DNA of 64,000 nucleotides, taken from Rhodothermus profundi (GTDB taxonomy: Bacteria; Bacteroidota; Rhodothermia; Rhodothermales; Rhodothermaceae). The notes beneath the pieces are model-generated. The model was not told the DNA's origin. It worked only from the letters and a program-made list of their open reading frames with translations, and did no database searches. Made by a program: the position numbers and the translations under genes. Position 1 is the first letter of the stretch. Every line of letters starts with the position of its first letter. The stretch spans positions 62,001 through 126,000 of the forward strand of contig NZ_FRAU01000007.1 in the NCBI RefSeq assembly GCF_900142415.1, given 5' to 3'. This document shows positions 55,391 to 64,000 of this stretch, piece by piece.

Positions 55391-56107
55391 ATGGAGCTTC
55401 GGGATAAAGTAGCCGTCGTGACCGGCGCCAGCAGTGGGCTGGGCCGAGCCTTTGCGATAGCGCTGGTGCAGAAAGGCACGCATGTGTATGGTCTGGCCCG
55501 GCGCGTTGAACGCCTGAACGCGCTACGTGACGAGCTGGGCGCTCGTTTTCACCCCATCGCCTGCGACGTGACCCGCCCCAACGACGTGGAAGCAGCCTTT
55601 CAGCGCATCATCCGCGAAGCAGGCCGCCTGGACATTCTCATCAACAATGCGGGTCTGGGAAAGATGGGCCCCGTCGACGCGCTCTCACTGGACGACTGGG
55701 ACGTGCAGATGAATACGAACCTGCGCGGAGTCTTTCTGTGCACCCGGGCCGCCGTACCTCAGATGAAAAAGCAAAATGCCGAGACGGGCTTCGGCGGACA
55801 CATCATCAACATCGCCTCCGTGGCTGGCCTGATCGGCACCCCCCAGTTAAGTGCCTACAACGCTACCAAGTTTGGCGTGCGGGGCTTTAGCGAAGCCATC
55901 ATGAAAGAGCTACGTGAACATGGCATCAAAGTGACTTGCGTCTATCCAGGCTCTGTCGCCACGGAGTTTTTCGAAGTGGCCGGCATGCGTGGCGCCGACC
56001 GCCCCCTCACTCCGGAACAGGTGGCCCAGACCATTCTGCACGTCCTGGAGACCGATGACAACTACCTGATCTCCGAAGTAGTAATCCGGCCGCTGCGCCC
56101 GCGCTGA
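55391..56107 (+). CDS. Short-chain dehydrogenase/reductase (SDR)
   Basis: 238 residues of the classical SDR type. The cofactor motif is TGASSGLG at the start, 'NNAGLG' follows, the catalytic Ser is in 'NIASVAG', and Tyr and Lys in 'YNATKFG'. 'VYPGSVATEFF' is the usual end of the substrate loop. Asp is not seen at the NAD-selecting position; 'LARRVERL' suggests NADP. Substrate unknown. Monocistronic between a divergent gene and a convergent one, closed by a long hairpin. Confidence 0.9.
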   Translation: MELRDKVAVVTGASSGLGRAFAIALVQKGTHVYGLARRVERLNALRDELGARFHPIACDVTRPNDVEAAFQRIIREAGRLDILINNAGLGKMGPVDALSLDDWDVQMNTNLRGVFLCTRAAVPQMKKQNAETGFGGHIINIASVAGLIGTPQLSAYNATKFGVRGFSEAIMKELREHGIKVTCVYPGSVATEFFEVAGMRGADRPLTPEQVAQTILHVLETDDNYLISEVVIRPLRPR

Positions 56108-56133
56108 ACAATCCCGGCCCGAGAGTCCGGTCG

Positions 56134-56182
56134 CCGCGGAAAGGAGAGGGATCGGGTTTCCCGATCCCTCTCCTTTCCGCGG
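56134..56182. terminator. 23-bp perfect hairpin between convergent genes
   Basis: CCGCGGAAAGGAGAGGGATCGGG and its exact complement are split by only TTT; arms are 56134-56156 and 56160-56182. No T-run follows on either strand, so it is an atypical terminator or a processing site. It serves the ends of the SDR (+) and M56 (-) genes. Confidence 0.7.
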
Positions 56183-56201
56183 GACCTAGAAGGCTTTTCG
56201 G

Positions 56202-57566
56202 TTAGTTTTGTGCCTGCTCTGAATCCGCGTCATCCAGGCGGAAAACAACCGGAAGGGTCATGCGGACCGGCACCGGACGTCCCTGCTGTCGCCCCGGCGT
56301 AAACTTGAGCTGGCGGACGCAGCGCAGTGCCTCTTCATCCAGACCGGCGCCTACTCCTTTAAGCACCTTCGGGTTGGCTACGTTGCCCTGCTCGTCTACT
56401 ACAAAGCGAATAATCACCCGGCCTTCTACCCCGGCTGCTTTCGCTTCCTCGGGGTAGCGCAGGCATTCGACCAGCCTGTTAAACCCTCCAATAAGCCTCG
56501 GCATTTCCTCCACTACAACAAATACCCCTTCTTCTGCCTCACCGGCCTGTTTACTGAGCGCCGGAAGCTGCTCCTGTTCGGGCTGCATGGGCGTGTTTGG
56601 CATCTCCGAACAGGCCATCAGGCCGGTCAGTCCCAGCAATGCGCCTACCAGCAGAAGCCGCAAAACGCGCGGCGCCAATGAAGGAGTATGCTGCATCATA
56701 ACCTCCATGCGGGTTTTAAGGGTGGAACGTTTCAGCAAAGACAGCCCCAGATGGGGAGCTCGTTGCGCCTGCAACAGTACGTCCAGCAGCAACCGGGCAT
56801 AGCCAGCAGGCGAAGCAATCCGTTGTGCCAGCACGGCCCGGTCGCACAGCACTTCCCGAAGTAGCGCCAGATGATAGCGGTAGCCCCATAGCAAGGGATG
56901 AAACCAGAACAGCGTCAGCATCCCCTCTTCAAACAGGTGCGCCAGGAAGTCGCGCCGTCGCAGGTGCACCAGCTCATGCCAGAGAATGGGCTGCCGCGCA
57001 CGCGGATCGGCCAGGGCCAGCTCGGGCACGACCACCGTCGGCCGCCCCCCTCCTAGTGAGAAGGGAACGCGGCCTCCCACCAACAATCGCACGGTCCGAC
57101 GAATGCCCAACCGTCTGGCTATCTCCGCTACCTCGGCCTGCAATGCAGGCGGTGCCATTCGACACGCACGCAGGTAGCGCCGAAGCCGCACCCATCGCCC
57201 TCCAAGAGCCACCAGCCGAAGTACCACGCCGCCAATCCATATGCTTCCTAATGCCCAGCCTATCCCGGCAAGCCCTTGCGATTCCCCAACGCCACCCACT
57301 CCTTGCACCACCTGCGCGCTAATCCATGCCAGCGCTGCAGGCGGCTCAGCCTGCCAGAGCGCCCCCTCCGGAAGCCACACCAGTCGCAGCCCATAAGCCA
57401 GCAATCCCAGCGGCAATGCGTAAAAGCCGGCCTGCAGCAACGCATAAGCTGCCTCTGGCCAACGCCGCAGGATACGCCAGGCGCTCAGCAACAACAATAG
57501 CGCGGGCACGGTCCAGAGCAGCAGTAGCCACGCGCCTTCCATCCACCAGAGCTCAAGCCGCATCAT
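56202..57566 (-). CDS. BlaR1-like M56 peptidase with TonB C-terminal domain
   Basis: 454 residues. Several N-terminal membrane helices (about 10-120) lead to a cytoplasmic metalloprotease with the zinc motif HELVH at 197-201 and 'REVLCDRAVL' supplying the third ligand. A further helix (about 300-322) is followed by a periplasmic part with a TonB C-terminal domain (about 360-450: 'YPEEAKAAGVEGRVIIRFVVDEQGNV', 'LKFTPGRQQGRPVPVRMTLPVVF'). In BlaR1 the outer domain senses beta-lactams; here it is a TonB-type domain, so the signal differs. It overlaps the BlaI-type repressor gene by 14 nt. Confidence 0.88.
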   Translation of the reverse strand: MMRLELWWMEGAWLLLLWTVPALLLLLSAWRILRRWPEAAYALLQAGFYALPLGLLAYGLRLVWLPEGALWQAEPPAALAWISAQVVQGVGGVGESQGLAGIGWALGSIWIGGVVLRLVALGGRWVRLRRYLRACRMAPPALQAEVAEIARRLGIRRTVRLLVGGRVPFSLGGGRPTVVVPELALADPRARQPILWHELVHLRRRDFLAHLFEEGMLTLFWFHPLLWGYRYHLALLREVLCDRAVLAQRIASPAGYARLLLDVLLQAQRAPHLGLSLLKRSTLKTRMEVMMQHTPSLAPRVLRLLLVGALLGLTGLMACSEMPNTPMQPEQEQLPALSKQAGEAEEGVFVVVEEMPRLIGGFNRLVECLRYPEEAKAAGVEGRVIIRFVVDEQGNVANPKVLKGVGAGLDEEALRCVRQLKFTPGRQQGRPVPVRMTLPVVFRLDDADSEQAQN

Positions 57567-57936
57567 CGGAGTTCTCCAGCTTTTCGATCAGACGTTGCAG
57601 CTCACTCAGCTCGTCCGGGCTAAGGGATTCCTGGCGCACCAGGGTTTGCACCAGCGCAAGCGGGGAGCCGAAGACCTTATCCACCAGCCGCTTCAGCAGG
57701 GCCGACTTGAACTCTTCGGGAGGCACCGCCGGCCGATACACATACATGCGGCCTTGCTTGCGGAACGTCAGATATCCCTTTTCGGCCAGATTTCGCATCA
57801 CCGTCATCACTGTCGTATAGGCACGATCCCCTCCCAGACGGGCGTGCACGTCGGCCACTGAAGCTTCGCCCAACTCCCAGACAACCTGCAAAATTTCCAT
57901 TTCCGTTTCGCCAAAAGGCACCAGCGCGCGACGCAT
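57553..57936 (-). CDS. BlaI/MecI-type transcriptional repressor
   Basis: 127 residues. The winged helix 'LGEASVADVHARLGGDRAYTTVMTVMRNLAEKGYLTFRKQGRMYVYRPAV' is the family DNA-binding domain, and the C-terminal helices serve as dimer interface. By analogy it represses its own operon until cut by, or because of, the M56 protease. An AT-rich perfect dyad 34 nt upstream of its start fits as operator. Confidence 0.92.
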   Translation of the reverse strand: MRRALVPFGETEMEILQVVWELGEASVADVHARLGGDRAYTTVMTVMRNLAEKGYLTFRKQGRMYVYRPAVPPEEFKSALLKRLVDKVFGSPLALVQTLVRQESLSPDELSELQRLIEKLENSDDAA

Positions 57937-57970
57937 CGGTCAGAGCTAAGGTTGGTTGATCGAATCTACG

Positions 57971-57989
57971 TTTTTAATAGTATTAAAAA
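57971..57989. promoter_or_regulatory. Putative operator of the BlaI/M56 operon
   Basis: TTTTTAATA-g-TATTAAAAA is a perfect 9-bp dyad with one central base, 34 nt before the repressor start and in the promoter position. The sequence differs from the TACA/TGTA-type boxes of Firmicutes BlaI, so this is an inference from symmetry and position. Confidence 0.55.
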
Positions 57990-58127
57990 GATCGTAAAAA
58001 GTCAAGCCCTTCTGGCGGTTGTTTGCTGGATGTCCGGTAAAACGCGTGCATCCAGATTCGCTTTTCTGGCCGTTCCGTCCGTATTTTTGGGCAGGCAAAA
58101 GCGCCGTGGGAATAGCACACTAGAGCT

Positions 58128-59252
58128 ATGGAACGTCGGCATTTTCTGAAGAAAGCTGCCCTAGGAGCCGCAGCTACGGCTGTGCTGGCAGGATGCGGTA
58201 ACCAGCAGGCGCGTGAGGGGGGCGGAGCGCCTGCAGTTCAGACGCTGCCGCGCCTGCGCTGGCGGCTGGCTTCGAGCTTTCCGCGAGGGCTCGACACGAT
58301 CTACGGAGCTGCTGAGGTGCTGGCCGAACGCGTCCGGGCGCTGACGGACGGCCGTTTTGAGATCCGCGCTTACCCTGCAGGTGAACTGGTGCCCGGACTT
58401 CAGGTGCTCGACGCAGTGCAGAATGGTACGGTCCCTATTGGCCATACGGCTAGCTACTACTTTATCGGCAAGCATCCGGCGCTGGCTTTTGACAGCACAG
58501 TTCCCTTCGGCCTGACGTCTCGCCAGTACAATGCCTGGCTGCTCGAAGGAGGTGGTCTGGAGTTGCTGCGCGAGCTGTTTGCCGAATTCAACATTGTGAA
58601 CTTGCCCGGTGGCAACACCGGCGCCCAGATGGGGGGCTGGTTCCGCCGAGAAATCAACAGCCTGCGTGACCTGCGCGGCCTCAAGATGCGCATTCCGGGC
58701 ATGGGTGGTCGCGTGATGAGCGAAATGGGCGTGACGGTACAGGTGCTGGCTGGTGGCGAGATTTACCCGGCTCTGGAGCGTGGTGCCATTGATGCGGCCG
58801 AGTGGGCCGGTCCCTATGATGACGAAAAGCTGGGCTTTTATCAGATTGCTCCCTACTACTATTATCCGGGCTGGTGGGAACCCGGACCCGCGCTGACTTT
58901 CTATGTGAATCGTCGCGCCTGGGAGCAGCTTCCCGCGTTTTATCGTGAAGTGCTCTGGACGGCCGCCCTGGAAGCCAGCCAGACCATGGTTGCCCGTTAT
59001 GATGCTCGCAACCCGGCAGCCTTGCAACGCTTGCTACAGGCCGGCGTGCAGCTTCGACGTTTTCCGGACGACGTGCTTCGAGAAGCGGCCCGCATTGCCG
59101 AAGAGCTACTTGCCCAGGAACGGGATCCGCTTTACCGTAAGATCTACGAAGCCTATCGCAAATGGCGGGCGCAGAGCTACCGCTGGTTTGGCACAACGGA
59201 ACTAGCGTATGCTCAATTTGCCTTTCCGCTTTCTTCCTTCTTAAACGTCTGA
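58128..59252 (+). CDS. TRAP transporter substrate-binding protein (DctP type)
   Basis: 374 residues. The N-terminus RRHFLKKAALGAAATAVLAGC contains both a twin-arginine motif and a lipobox, so it is probably Tat-exported and lipid-anchored. The body has DctP motifs: 'ASSFPRGLDTIYGAAEVLAERV', 'LRDLRGLKMRIPGMGG' with the conserved Arg that binds carboxylate, and 'GAIDAAEWAGPYDDEKLGFY'. The Trp/Tyr-rich part 'YYYYPGWWEPGP' resembles 2-keto acid-binding TakP-like members; the ligand is inferred. Its permease genes are on the opposite strand 1.3 kb away. Confidence 0.9.
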   Translation: MERRHFLKKAALGAAATAVLAGCGNQQAREGGGAPAVQTLPRLRWRLASSFPRGLDTIYGAAEVLAERVRALTDGRFEIRAYPAGELVPGLQVLDAVQNGTVPIGHTASYYFIGKHPALAFDSTVPFGLTSRQYNAWLLEGGGLELLRELFAEFNIVNLPGGNTGAQMGGWFRREINSLRDLRGLKMRIPGMGGRVMSEMGVTVQVLAGGEIYPALERGAIDAAEWAGPYDDEKLGFYQIAPYYYYPGWWEPGPALTFYVNRRAWEQLPAFYREVLWTAALEASQTMVARYDARNPAALQRLLQAGVQLRRFPDDVLREAARIAEELLAQERDPLYRKIYEAYRKWRAQSYRWFGTTELAYAQFAFPLSSFLNV

Positions 59253-59255
59253 GCT

Positions 59256-59825
59256 ATGCCTCACCGCATCTGCGTCTACTGTGCTGCCAGTCAGCGGGTA
59301 GCCGCACGCTATCTACAACTGGCCGAGCAGGTGGGCGTGCGGCTGGCGCAGGCCGGCTACGAGCTGATTTATGGTGGGGGCGATGTGGGCTTAATGGGAG
59401 CGTTGGCCCGAAGTGTCCACCGCCACGGCGGCCGTGTTGTGGGCGTTATTCCTGAAGCATTGCAGGAGCGGGAAGGCATCGCGTACGAGCTGGCTGATGC
59501 GCTGATCGTCACGCAAACGCTCCAGGAACGCAAGGCCATCATGTTCACCCGGGCGGATGCGTTCTTGGTGCTGCCGGGAGGCTTTGGAACGCTTGAGGAG
59601 TTTATGGAAGTGCTCACGCTGCGCCAGCTCGGTTATCACCACAAGCCCATTGTACTGCTGAACTATGACGGCTTCTTTGATCTGCTGCTTCAATTTTTCG
59701 CTCATCTCCGCCGTCAGCATTTCGTGCCAGCGCGCTGGCCGTTTACGGTTGCCTCAGCGCTCGACGAAGCTTTCGCCCTGCTGGAGCGATCACTTTCCTC
59801 ATCAGCCGACTTCTCCACAGGCTAA
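59256..59825 (+). CDS. LOG family protein (nucleoside 5'-phosphate phosphoribohydrolase-like)
   Basis: 189 residues with the LOG motif PGGFGTLEE at about residue 105 and 'GGGDVGLMGALA' near 45; 'ERKAIMFTRADAFLVLPGG' is also typical. Such enzymes release bases from nucleoside monophosphates, as in cytokinin activation. It starts 3 nt after the dctP-like gene, so it shares its mRNA. Role here unknown. Confidence 0.9.
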   Translation: MPHRICVYCAASQRVAARYLQLAEQVGVRLAQAGYELIYGGGDVGLMGALARSVHRHGGRVVGVIPEALQEREGIAYELADALIVTQTLQERKAIMFTRADAFLVLPGGFGTLEEFMEVLTLRQLGYHHKPIVLLNYDGFFDLLLQFFAHLRRQHFVPARWPFTVASALDEAFALLERSLSSSADFSTG

Positions 59826-59879
59826 CCCGGGCCGGAATTACGCTACGCGCAGCTTGCATTCCTTCAGCGATACGTGCCT

Positions 59880-60554
59880 ATGACCTGGGAGACTCCAGAA
59901 GTGCACCATCTATCGGTTACGCGCACGGCCCGGTACTACACGCTGGGCCGTCCAGGACCAGCGCTTCGGGAGCTCTGGTTCGTGCTGCACGGCTACGGCC
60001 AGCTTGCCAGCTCTTTTCTGGAGCCCTTTCGCTCGCTGGTTCACGACGAGACGCGCCTGTTTGTGGCCCCGGAAGCCCTGTCTCGCTTTTACCTGGAGGG
60101 ATTTTCAGGCCGGGTAGGTGCTTCCTGGATGACCCGGGAAGACCGTCTTGCAGAAATCGCCGACTACGTTGCTTACTTAGACGCGCTTTACAACCACCTG
60201 CAAATGCACCTGCCAGGCTCCCCTACGTTACACGTGCTGGGCTTTTCGCAGGGAGCAGCTACGGCCTGTCGCTGGCTTGCCCTTGGACGCGCCCGAGCGC
60301 AGCGGTTGATCCTATGGGCAGGTGATGTGCCGGAAGATCTGCCGCACGAAGCTGGCCGCCGCCTGCCCCCTCCTGAACTGGTCTGGGGCACCCACGATCC
60401 GCTTCTTGATGCAGCACGCCAGCAACAGCTGCTGCAACGTCTGCAGCGTCTTGGTTTGCGGCCTACCGTGTACCGGTTCAACGGTGGTCATCGTATTCAC
60501 CGGCCGCTTTTGCGCCAGCTCCTAGAACAGCCCGCTAGCGCACCGCCCAGTTAA
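59880..60554 (+). CDS. Alpha/beta hydrolase, carboxylesterase/phospholipase family
   Basis: 224 residues from the ATG at 59880. '[16 protein letters not shown]' is the oxyanion region, the nucleophile Ser is in '[13 protein letters not shown]', Asp in 'GTHDPLLD' and His in '[10 protein letters not shown]', giving a full triad. Substrate unknown. Last gene of a three-gene plus-strand run; its 3' end overlaps that of the convergent dctM by 20 nt. Confidence 0.87.
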   Translation: MTWETPEVHHLSVTRTARYYTLGRPGPALRELWFVLHGYGQLASSFLEPFRSLVHDETRLFVAPEALSRFYLEGFSGRVGASWMTREDRLAEIADYVAYLDALYNHLQMHLPGSPTLHVLGFSQGAATACRWLALGRARAQRLILWAGDVPEDLPHEAGRRLPPPELVWGTHDPLLDAARQQQLLQRLQRLGLRPTVYRFNGGHRIHRPLLRQLLEQPASAPPS

Positions 60555-61857
60555 CCATTTCAGGAAAGAGGATAATCAGCAGCAGACCGATCAGTTGGAT
60601 TAAGATAAACGGTACAGCGCCCCGATAGATCTGAGTGGTGGTTAATTCAGGCGGCGCTACCCCTCGCAAATAGAAGAGGGCAAACCCGAAGGGCGGTGTC
60701 AAAAACGATGTTTGCAGGTTCATACCTACCATGACGCCAAACCAGACCAGATCAATGCCCAGCGCCCGGGCAGCCGGCACCAGCAGCGGCAGAATAATGA
60801 AGGCAATTTCGAAAAAGTCAATAAAGAAGCCCAGCACAAAAATGGCCAGATTAGCAACGATGAGAAAACCGATGATACCGCCCGGTAGATTGGTCAGGAG
60901 CTCTTCGATCCAGACGTCGCCGTAGAGTCCGTAAAAGACCAGCGAGAACGCTGTAGAGCCGATCAGCAGAAAGACAACCATTGTGGTCAGGCGAGCGGTT
61001 TCATCCATCGACGCCCGCAACGCCTCAAACGAAAGCCGGCGGTTCAGCAGCGCCAGCACAATTGCTCCGACCGCGCCCAGTGCTCCTGCCTCGGTGGGCG
61101 TAGCAATTCCGGCAAAAATGCTTCCCAGTACAACGAGGATGAGCACCAGCGGTGGAAGCATCACCAGCATAACGCGGCGGACCAGCTCGCGTCCTGGAAT
61201 ATTTCGGACTGCACGTGGCAAAGCCGGGGCCGCTCTAGGCTTAAAGAGAGCGACCCCTGCTGCATAGAGCGCGTAAAGCCCTGCCAGCACCAGTCCGGGC
61301 ACGAGCGCTCCGAGAAACAGGTCGCCCACCGACACGCCGAGCTGATCGGCCAGCACGACCAGCACAACACTCGGCGGGATAATCTGGCCTAACGTGCCCG
61401 ACGCTGTAATGACGCCGGCGGCCAGCTCTTTCGAGTAGCCGTAGCGGAGCATAACCGGCAGCGAAATCATCCCCATCGCCACCACCGAGGCTCCTACGAC
61501 TCCCGTAGCGGCCGCCAGCAGCGTGCCGACAAACACGACAGCCAGCGCTAGCCCCCCTCGGAGGGGTCCAAAGAGCATCCCGATGGTCTGCAACAGATCT
61601 TCGGCCAGTCGGGACCGCTCCAGCACCGTGCCCATAAAGATGAAAAACGGCACAGCCAGGAGCACATAGTTCGACATAATCCCAAAAGCCCGATCGGGCA
61701 GCGCAAAAAGCAAGCTCCAGTCAAAATAGCCCAGCGCTACGCCGATTCCGGCAAAGATCAGCGCCGTGCCGCCCAGTGCAAAAGCCACCGGATAGCCCGA
61801 AAAGATGAGCACCAGGGCTGTAAGAAACATCAGGGGAGCCAGCCAGTCGCCGCTCAT
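60535..61857 (-). CDS. TRAP transporter large permease (DctM type)
   Basis: The ATG at 61857 overlaps the DctQ stop (ATGA) and gives 440 residues, the normal length; the upstream in-frame extension is not hydrophobic. About 12-14 helices with DctM motifs: '[16 protein letters not shown]', '[15 protein letters not shown]', '[23 protein letters not shown]' and '[15 protein letters not shown]'. It is the ion-driven channel that moves the ligand delivered by the DctP-type protein. Confidence 0.94.
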   Translation of the reverse strand: MSGDWLAPLMFLTALVLIFSGYPVAFALGGTALIFAGIGVALGYFDWSLLFALPDRAFGIMSNYVLLAVPFFIFMGTVLERSRLAEDLLQTIGMLFGPLRGGLALAVVFVGTLLAAATGVVGASVVAMGMISLPVMLRYGYSKELAAGVITASGTLGQIIPPSVVLVVLADQLGVSVGDLFLGALVPGLVLAGLYALYAAGVALFKPRAAPALPRAVRNIPGRELVRRVMLVMLPPLVLILVVLGSIFAGIATPTEAGALGAVGAIVLALLNRRLSFEALRASMDETARLTTMVVFLLIGSTAFSLVFYGLYGDVWIEELLTNLPGGIIGFLIVANLAIFVLGFFIDFFEIAFIILPLLVPAARALGIDLVWFGVMVGMNLQTSFLTPPFGFALFYLRGVAPPELTTTQIYRGAVPFILIQLIGLLLIILFPEMVNWAVR

Positions 61858-62408
61858 ACCTTTCCGAGAACGTCCTGACGAGTTTCCGTTTCTAGCTTGC
61901 GCAGCCGTGCGACCTGGTGGATCAGCATAGAGACGCCTTGCAGCGCCAGCAATACGAAGGCGACCGGCAGCATCGCCTTCAGCGGATAGCGGGGGAGCCC
62001 TCCGGGGTCCGGCGACACTTCCCGCACCACCCAGGAATTGACCACCCATCCCCATGATACCCACAGCACCAGTCCACAGAAAGGCAGAAGAAACAGTACG
62101 GTGCCTAGCAGATTAATCCAGGCGCGCGCCCGGGGGGCAAGGCGGCCATAAAACACGTCCACGCGCACGTGCGCGTCCCGCTGTAACGTATAGGCTGCTC
62201 CCAACAAGAATACCAGACTGAATAGATACCACTGGAGTTCAATATAAAAATTCGAACTCAGGCCGATCCCGGTGTAGCGATCCAGATAGCGCACCACCGC
62301 GTTGTAGGCGCCCACCAGTACCATAAACAGCACGAGCCAGTAGACCAGCCGGCCTACCCATAGATTGAGCCGGTCAATAGCTCGCGCCAGTTTCAGCCAG
62401 CGTTCCAT
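61854..62408 (-). CDS. TRAP transporter small permease (DctQ type)
   Basis: The ATG at 62408 gives 184 residues with four helices, including '[22 protein letters not shown]' and '[31 protein letters not shown]', the latter with the conserved 'HVRVDV'. It pairs with DctM, and the overlap of the genes suggests equal amounts. No substrate-binding gene is on this strand. Confidence 0.92.
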   Translation of the reverse strand: MERWLKLARAIDRLNLWVGRLVYWLVLFMVLVGAYNAVVRYLDRYTGIGLSSNFYIELQWYLFSLVFLLGAAYTLQRDAHVRVDVFYGRLAPRARAWINLLGTVLFLLPFCGLVLWVSWGWVVNSWVVREVSPDPGGLPRYPLKAMLPVAFVLLALQGVSMLIHQVARLRKLETETRQDVLGKV

Positions 62409-62481
62409 GGACCCGGGCCGATCGTCCGTTTTCCCGCCCCAAGCATAACGGATTTTCGCCAGATTTACAAGGTAGCAACGC

Positions 62482-62509
62482 AAAAAAGCCCCTGCGCAAT
62501 GGCAGGGGC
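62482..62509 (-). terminator. Rho-independent terminator of the ferredoxin gene
   Basis: On the minus strand GCCCCTGC-cattgc-GCAGGGGC is followed by TTTTTTG, 22 nt after the ferredoxin stop. It separates that gene from dctQ-dctM. Confidence 0.9.
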
Positions 62510-62531
62510 CTGGTGTTTAACAGCCGGAGAC

Positions 62532-62888
62532 TTACTGCTGCGCAGGCGCTTCCCAGGTCAGAATGTCTTTTTCCGATTTGGGACGGCTGCGCCACTCCTC
62601 GGCGTCGGGCAGCGGTCCTTTCTTTTCTGTGATGTTATAGCCCATTTCCTTCCACTGCTCGGCCAGGTACCGATTCCACTCAATGTAGTGCTGCCACTCC
62701 TCTGGCACTTCATCATCCGGATAAATCGCTTCAACCGGACAGGTCGGCACGCAGGCGTTGCAGTCGATGCACTCGTCTGGATGGATCGCCAGGAAATTGG
62801 GCCCTTCGTAAAAGCAATCGACCGGGCAGACTTCGACGCAATCCGTGTACTTGCAATTGATGCAGGGCTCGCAGACAACGTATGGCAT
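62532..62888 (-). CDS. 7Fe-type ferredoxin (FdxA-like)
   Basis: 118 residues. The N-terminal half has '[18 protein letters not shown]' and '[20 protein letters not shown]', the arrangement of Azotobacter-type ferredoxins with one [3Fe-4S] and one [4Fe-4S] cluster. The C-terminal 55 residues are the usual FdxA extension, Trp- and Glu-rich. A soluble cytoplasmic electron carrier; partner unknown. Monocistronic, with its own terminator. Confidence 0.93.
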   Translation of the reverse strand: MPYVVCEPCINCKYTDCVEVCPVDCFYEGPNFLAIHPDECIDCNACVPTCPVEAIYPDDEVPEEWQHYIEWNRYLAEQWKEMGYNITEKKGPLPDAEEWRSRPKSEKDILTWEAPAQQ

Positions 62889-63069
62889 GATACCCTGTGT
62901 TCGATTAGGGTTCGAGGCGTTTGCCAGAAATATACGGTGGCCAGAAAATTTTTTGTCTCCGAACCACGCTTTTTTCGACCTGCGGGTTCCCTGAAGCGGT
63001 GCGCTCGACTGGCAATGCGCTCGGAATTTTGTTTAATTGAATCCAGAGCCACGCAGTCAGAGACGAATC

Positions 63070-63492
63070 ATGAAAGAAACCATTCGCACGATAGCGCTCA
63101 TTGCGCACGACGGCAAAAAAGCCGACATGGTAGCCTTTGCCATGCAGCATCGCGAGCTGCTGGCCCGCTTTGAACTGGTCGGTACAGGGACGACCGGCAA
63201 ATTGTTAGAAGAAAAGGTGGGTCTGCGCGTTCGGCGTTTTCTGTCGGGGCCCCTGGGAGGTGACGTGCAGATTGCTGCCCAGGTAGTAACGGGTGACATT
63301 CATGCCGTGTTTTTCTTTGTAGACCCGCTCGACAAACATCCGCACGATCCGGATATTCAGACGCTCATGCGCGCCTGTAACGTGCACAACGTTCCCCTGG
63401 CAACCAACCCGGCCACCGCCCATTATATCCTGACGAGCCAGGCGCTGCAAAGCGTCGAGGCGGATACAACGGACGAGACGTCTGGCGCCTAA
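63070..63492 (+). CDS. mgsA: Methylglyoxal synthase
   Basis: The ATG at 63070 gives 140 residues. It turns dihydroxyacetone phosphate into methylglyoxal, a bypass of lower glycolysis under phosphate stress. Motifs: '[16 protein letters not shown]' at the start, 'GTGTTGKL' as phosphate site, '[12 protein letters not shown]' with the catalytic Asp, and '[20 protein letters not shown]'. Intact. Its stop overlaps that of ruvB by 4 nt. Confidence 0.95.
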   Translation: MKETIRTIALIAHDGKKADMVAFAMQHRELLARFELVGTGTTGKLLEEKVGLRVRRFLSGPLGGDVQIAAQVVTGDIHAVFFFVDPLDKHPHDPDIQTLMRACNVHNVPLATNPATAHYILTSQALQSVEADTTDETSGA

Positions 63493-64000
63493 TCGAACAG
63501 GCTTCCCGTGCGAGCCGGAGGGACCAGGCCAAAGTGCTGGTAGGCCCGAGCGGTCGCCACGCGGCCCCGAGGCGTGCGCTCCAGAAATCCTTCCTGAATC
63601 AAGTACGGCTCGTAGACTTCCTCCAGGGTCCCCGGATCTTCGCCGACCGCTACGGCCAGCGTGTTCAGGCCAGTGGGGCCTCCCCCGAACTTTTCAATCA
63701 GCGTACGCAGCAAACGCACGTCCATTTCGTCCAGACCCGCCTCATCTACATCAAGCGCCTCCAGAGCCATGCGGGCCACCTCTCGCGTGATGCGACCGTC
63801 CCCCTTCACTTCAGCAAAATCACGCGTTCGGCGCAGCAGACGGTTGGCAATGCGCGGCGTTCCGCGACTCCGGCGAGCAATTTCGTAGGCCCCCTCTTCG
63901 TCTATGGCAACGCCCAGAATGCGCGCCGAACGCAGCACGATCTGCTGCAGATCCTCTGTGTGGTAGTAATCGTAGCGAAACTCTATGCCAAAGCGGGCCC
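63489..64000 (-). CDS. ruvB: Holliday junction helicase RuvB, 5' part outside window
   Basis: The frame is open to the window edge and covers the last 170 residues. '[29 protein letters not shown]' in two parts, '[23 protein letters not shown]' with sensor 2 Arg, and '[48 protein letters not shown]' in parts match the small domain and the DNA-binding winged helix of RuvB. The ATPase domain lies beyond the window. RuvB drives branch migration with RuvA. Confidence 0.94.
   Translation of the reverse strand, partial: ARFGIEFRYDYYHTEDLQQIVLRSARILGVAIDEEGAYEIARRSRGTPRIANRLLRRTRDFAEVKGDGRITREVARMALEALDVDEAGLDEMDVRLLRTLIEKFGGGPTGLNTLAVAVGEDPGTLEEVYEPYLIQEGFLERTPRGRVATARAYQHFGLVPPARTGSLFD

Overview
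The window looks like chromosomal DNA from a GC-rich member of the Bacteroidota/Rhodothermota, and the gene set fits Rhodothermus marinus or a close relative. This is an inference; no search was run. The support is an Oar-type TonB-dependent receptor, secreted proteins with a type IX-like C-terminal tail, tandem 6-bladed beta-propeller lipoproteins, a bactofilin/M23 pair joined to the atp operon, an ATP synthase operon without beta and epsilon genes, and a free-standing nuoI. There are no rRNA genes, CRISPR arrays, insertion sequences or phage genes. Four tRNA genes are present (Lys-TTT, Leu-GAG, Ser-GCT, Val-CAC). Nearly all DNA is coding, with many 1-4 nt overlaps.

Layout. 1-9.5 kb: secreted and outer-membrane proteins and an S9 peptidase. 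9.6-17.2 kb: a DUF2726 protein, tRNA-Lys and tRNA-Leu, a P1B metal ATPase, and a three-gene lipoprotein operon whose last gene carries a frameshift. 17.3-22.2 kb: ilvD, rarA and a dynamin-like GTPase. 22.2-24.7 kb: a queuosine-precursor cluster (queF facing queD-queC-queE), with queG near 38 kb. 24.8-27.9 kb: a fusion of an endonuclease Q-type PHP nuclease with a UvrD-type helicase. 27.9-28.4 kb: an AT-rich islet at the 3' end of tRNA-Ser. 28.5-35.9 kb: a ten-gene operon, M23 peptidase-bactofilin-atpZ-like-small membrane protein-atpB-E-F-H-A-G. 36-44.3 kb: rpsT, a PKD-OmpA lipoprotein, queG, an MFS exporter, lysS, a cyclophilin and helper genes. 44.4-54 kb: tRNA-Val, an ECF sigma/anti-sigma pair, holA, nuoI, der, uppP and rqcH. 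54-64 kb: an RNA methyltransferase, an SDR, a BlaI/M56 regulatory pair with a putative operator, a TRAP transporter split over both strands, a ferredoxin, mgsA and the end of ruvB.

How the genes work together. QueD, QueE, QueC and QueF cover the steps from dihydroneopterin triphosphate to preQ1, and QueG does the last step to queuosine; folE, tgt and queA are not here. The atp operon gives the whole Fo sector plus alpha, gamma and delta. UppP, bactofilin and the M23 peptidase serve the cell envelope. RarA, EndoQ-UvrD, HolA and RuvB serve replication and repair. RqcH, Der, LysS, S20 and TrmH serve translation.

The points most worth a second look are the EndoQ-UvrD fusion, a QueC in which all four zinc-cluster cysteines are replaced, the frameshifted third gene of the beta-propeller operon, and the AT-rich islet with two overlapping small reading frames.
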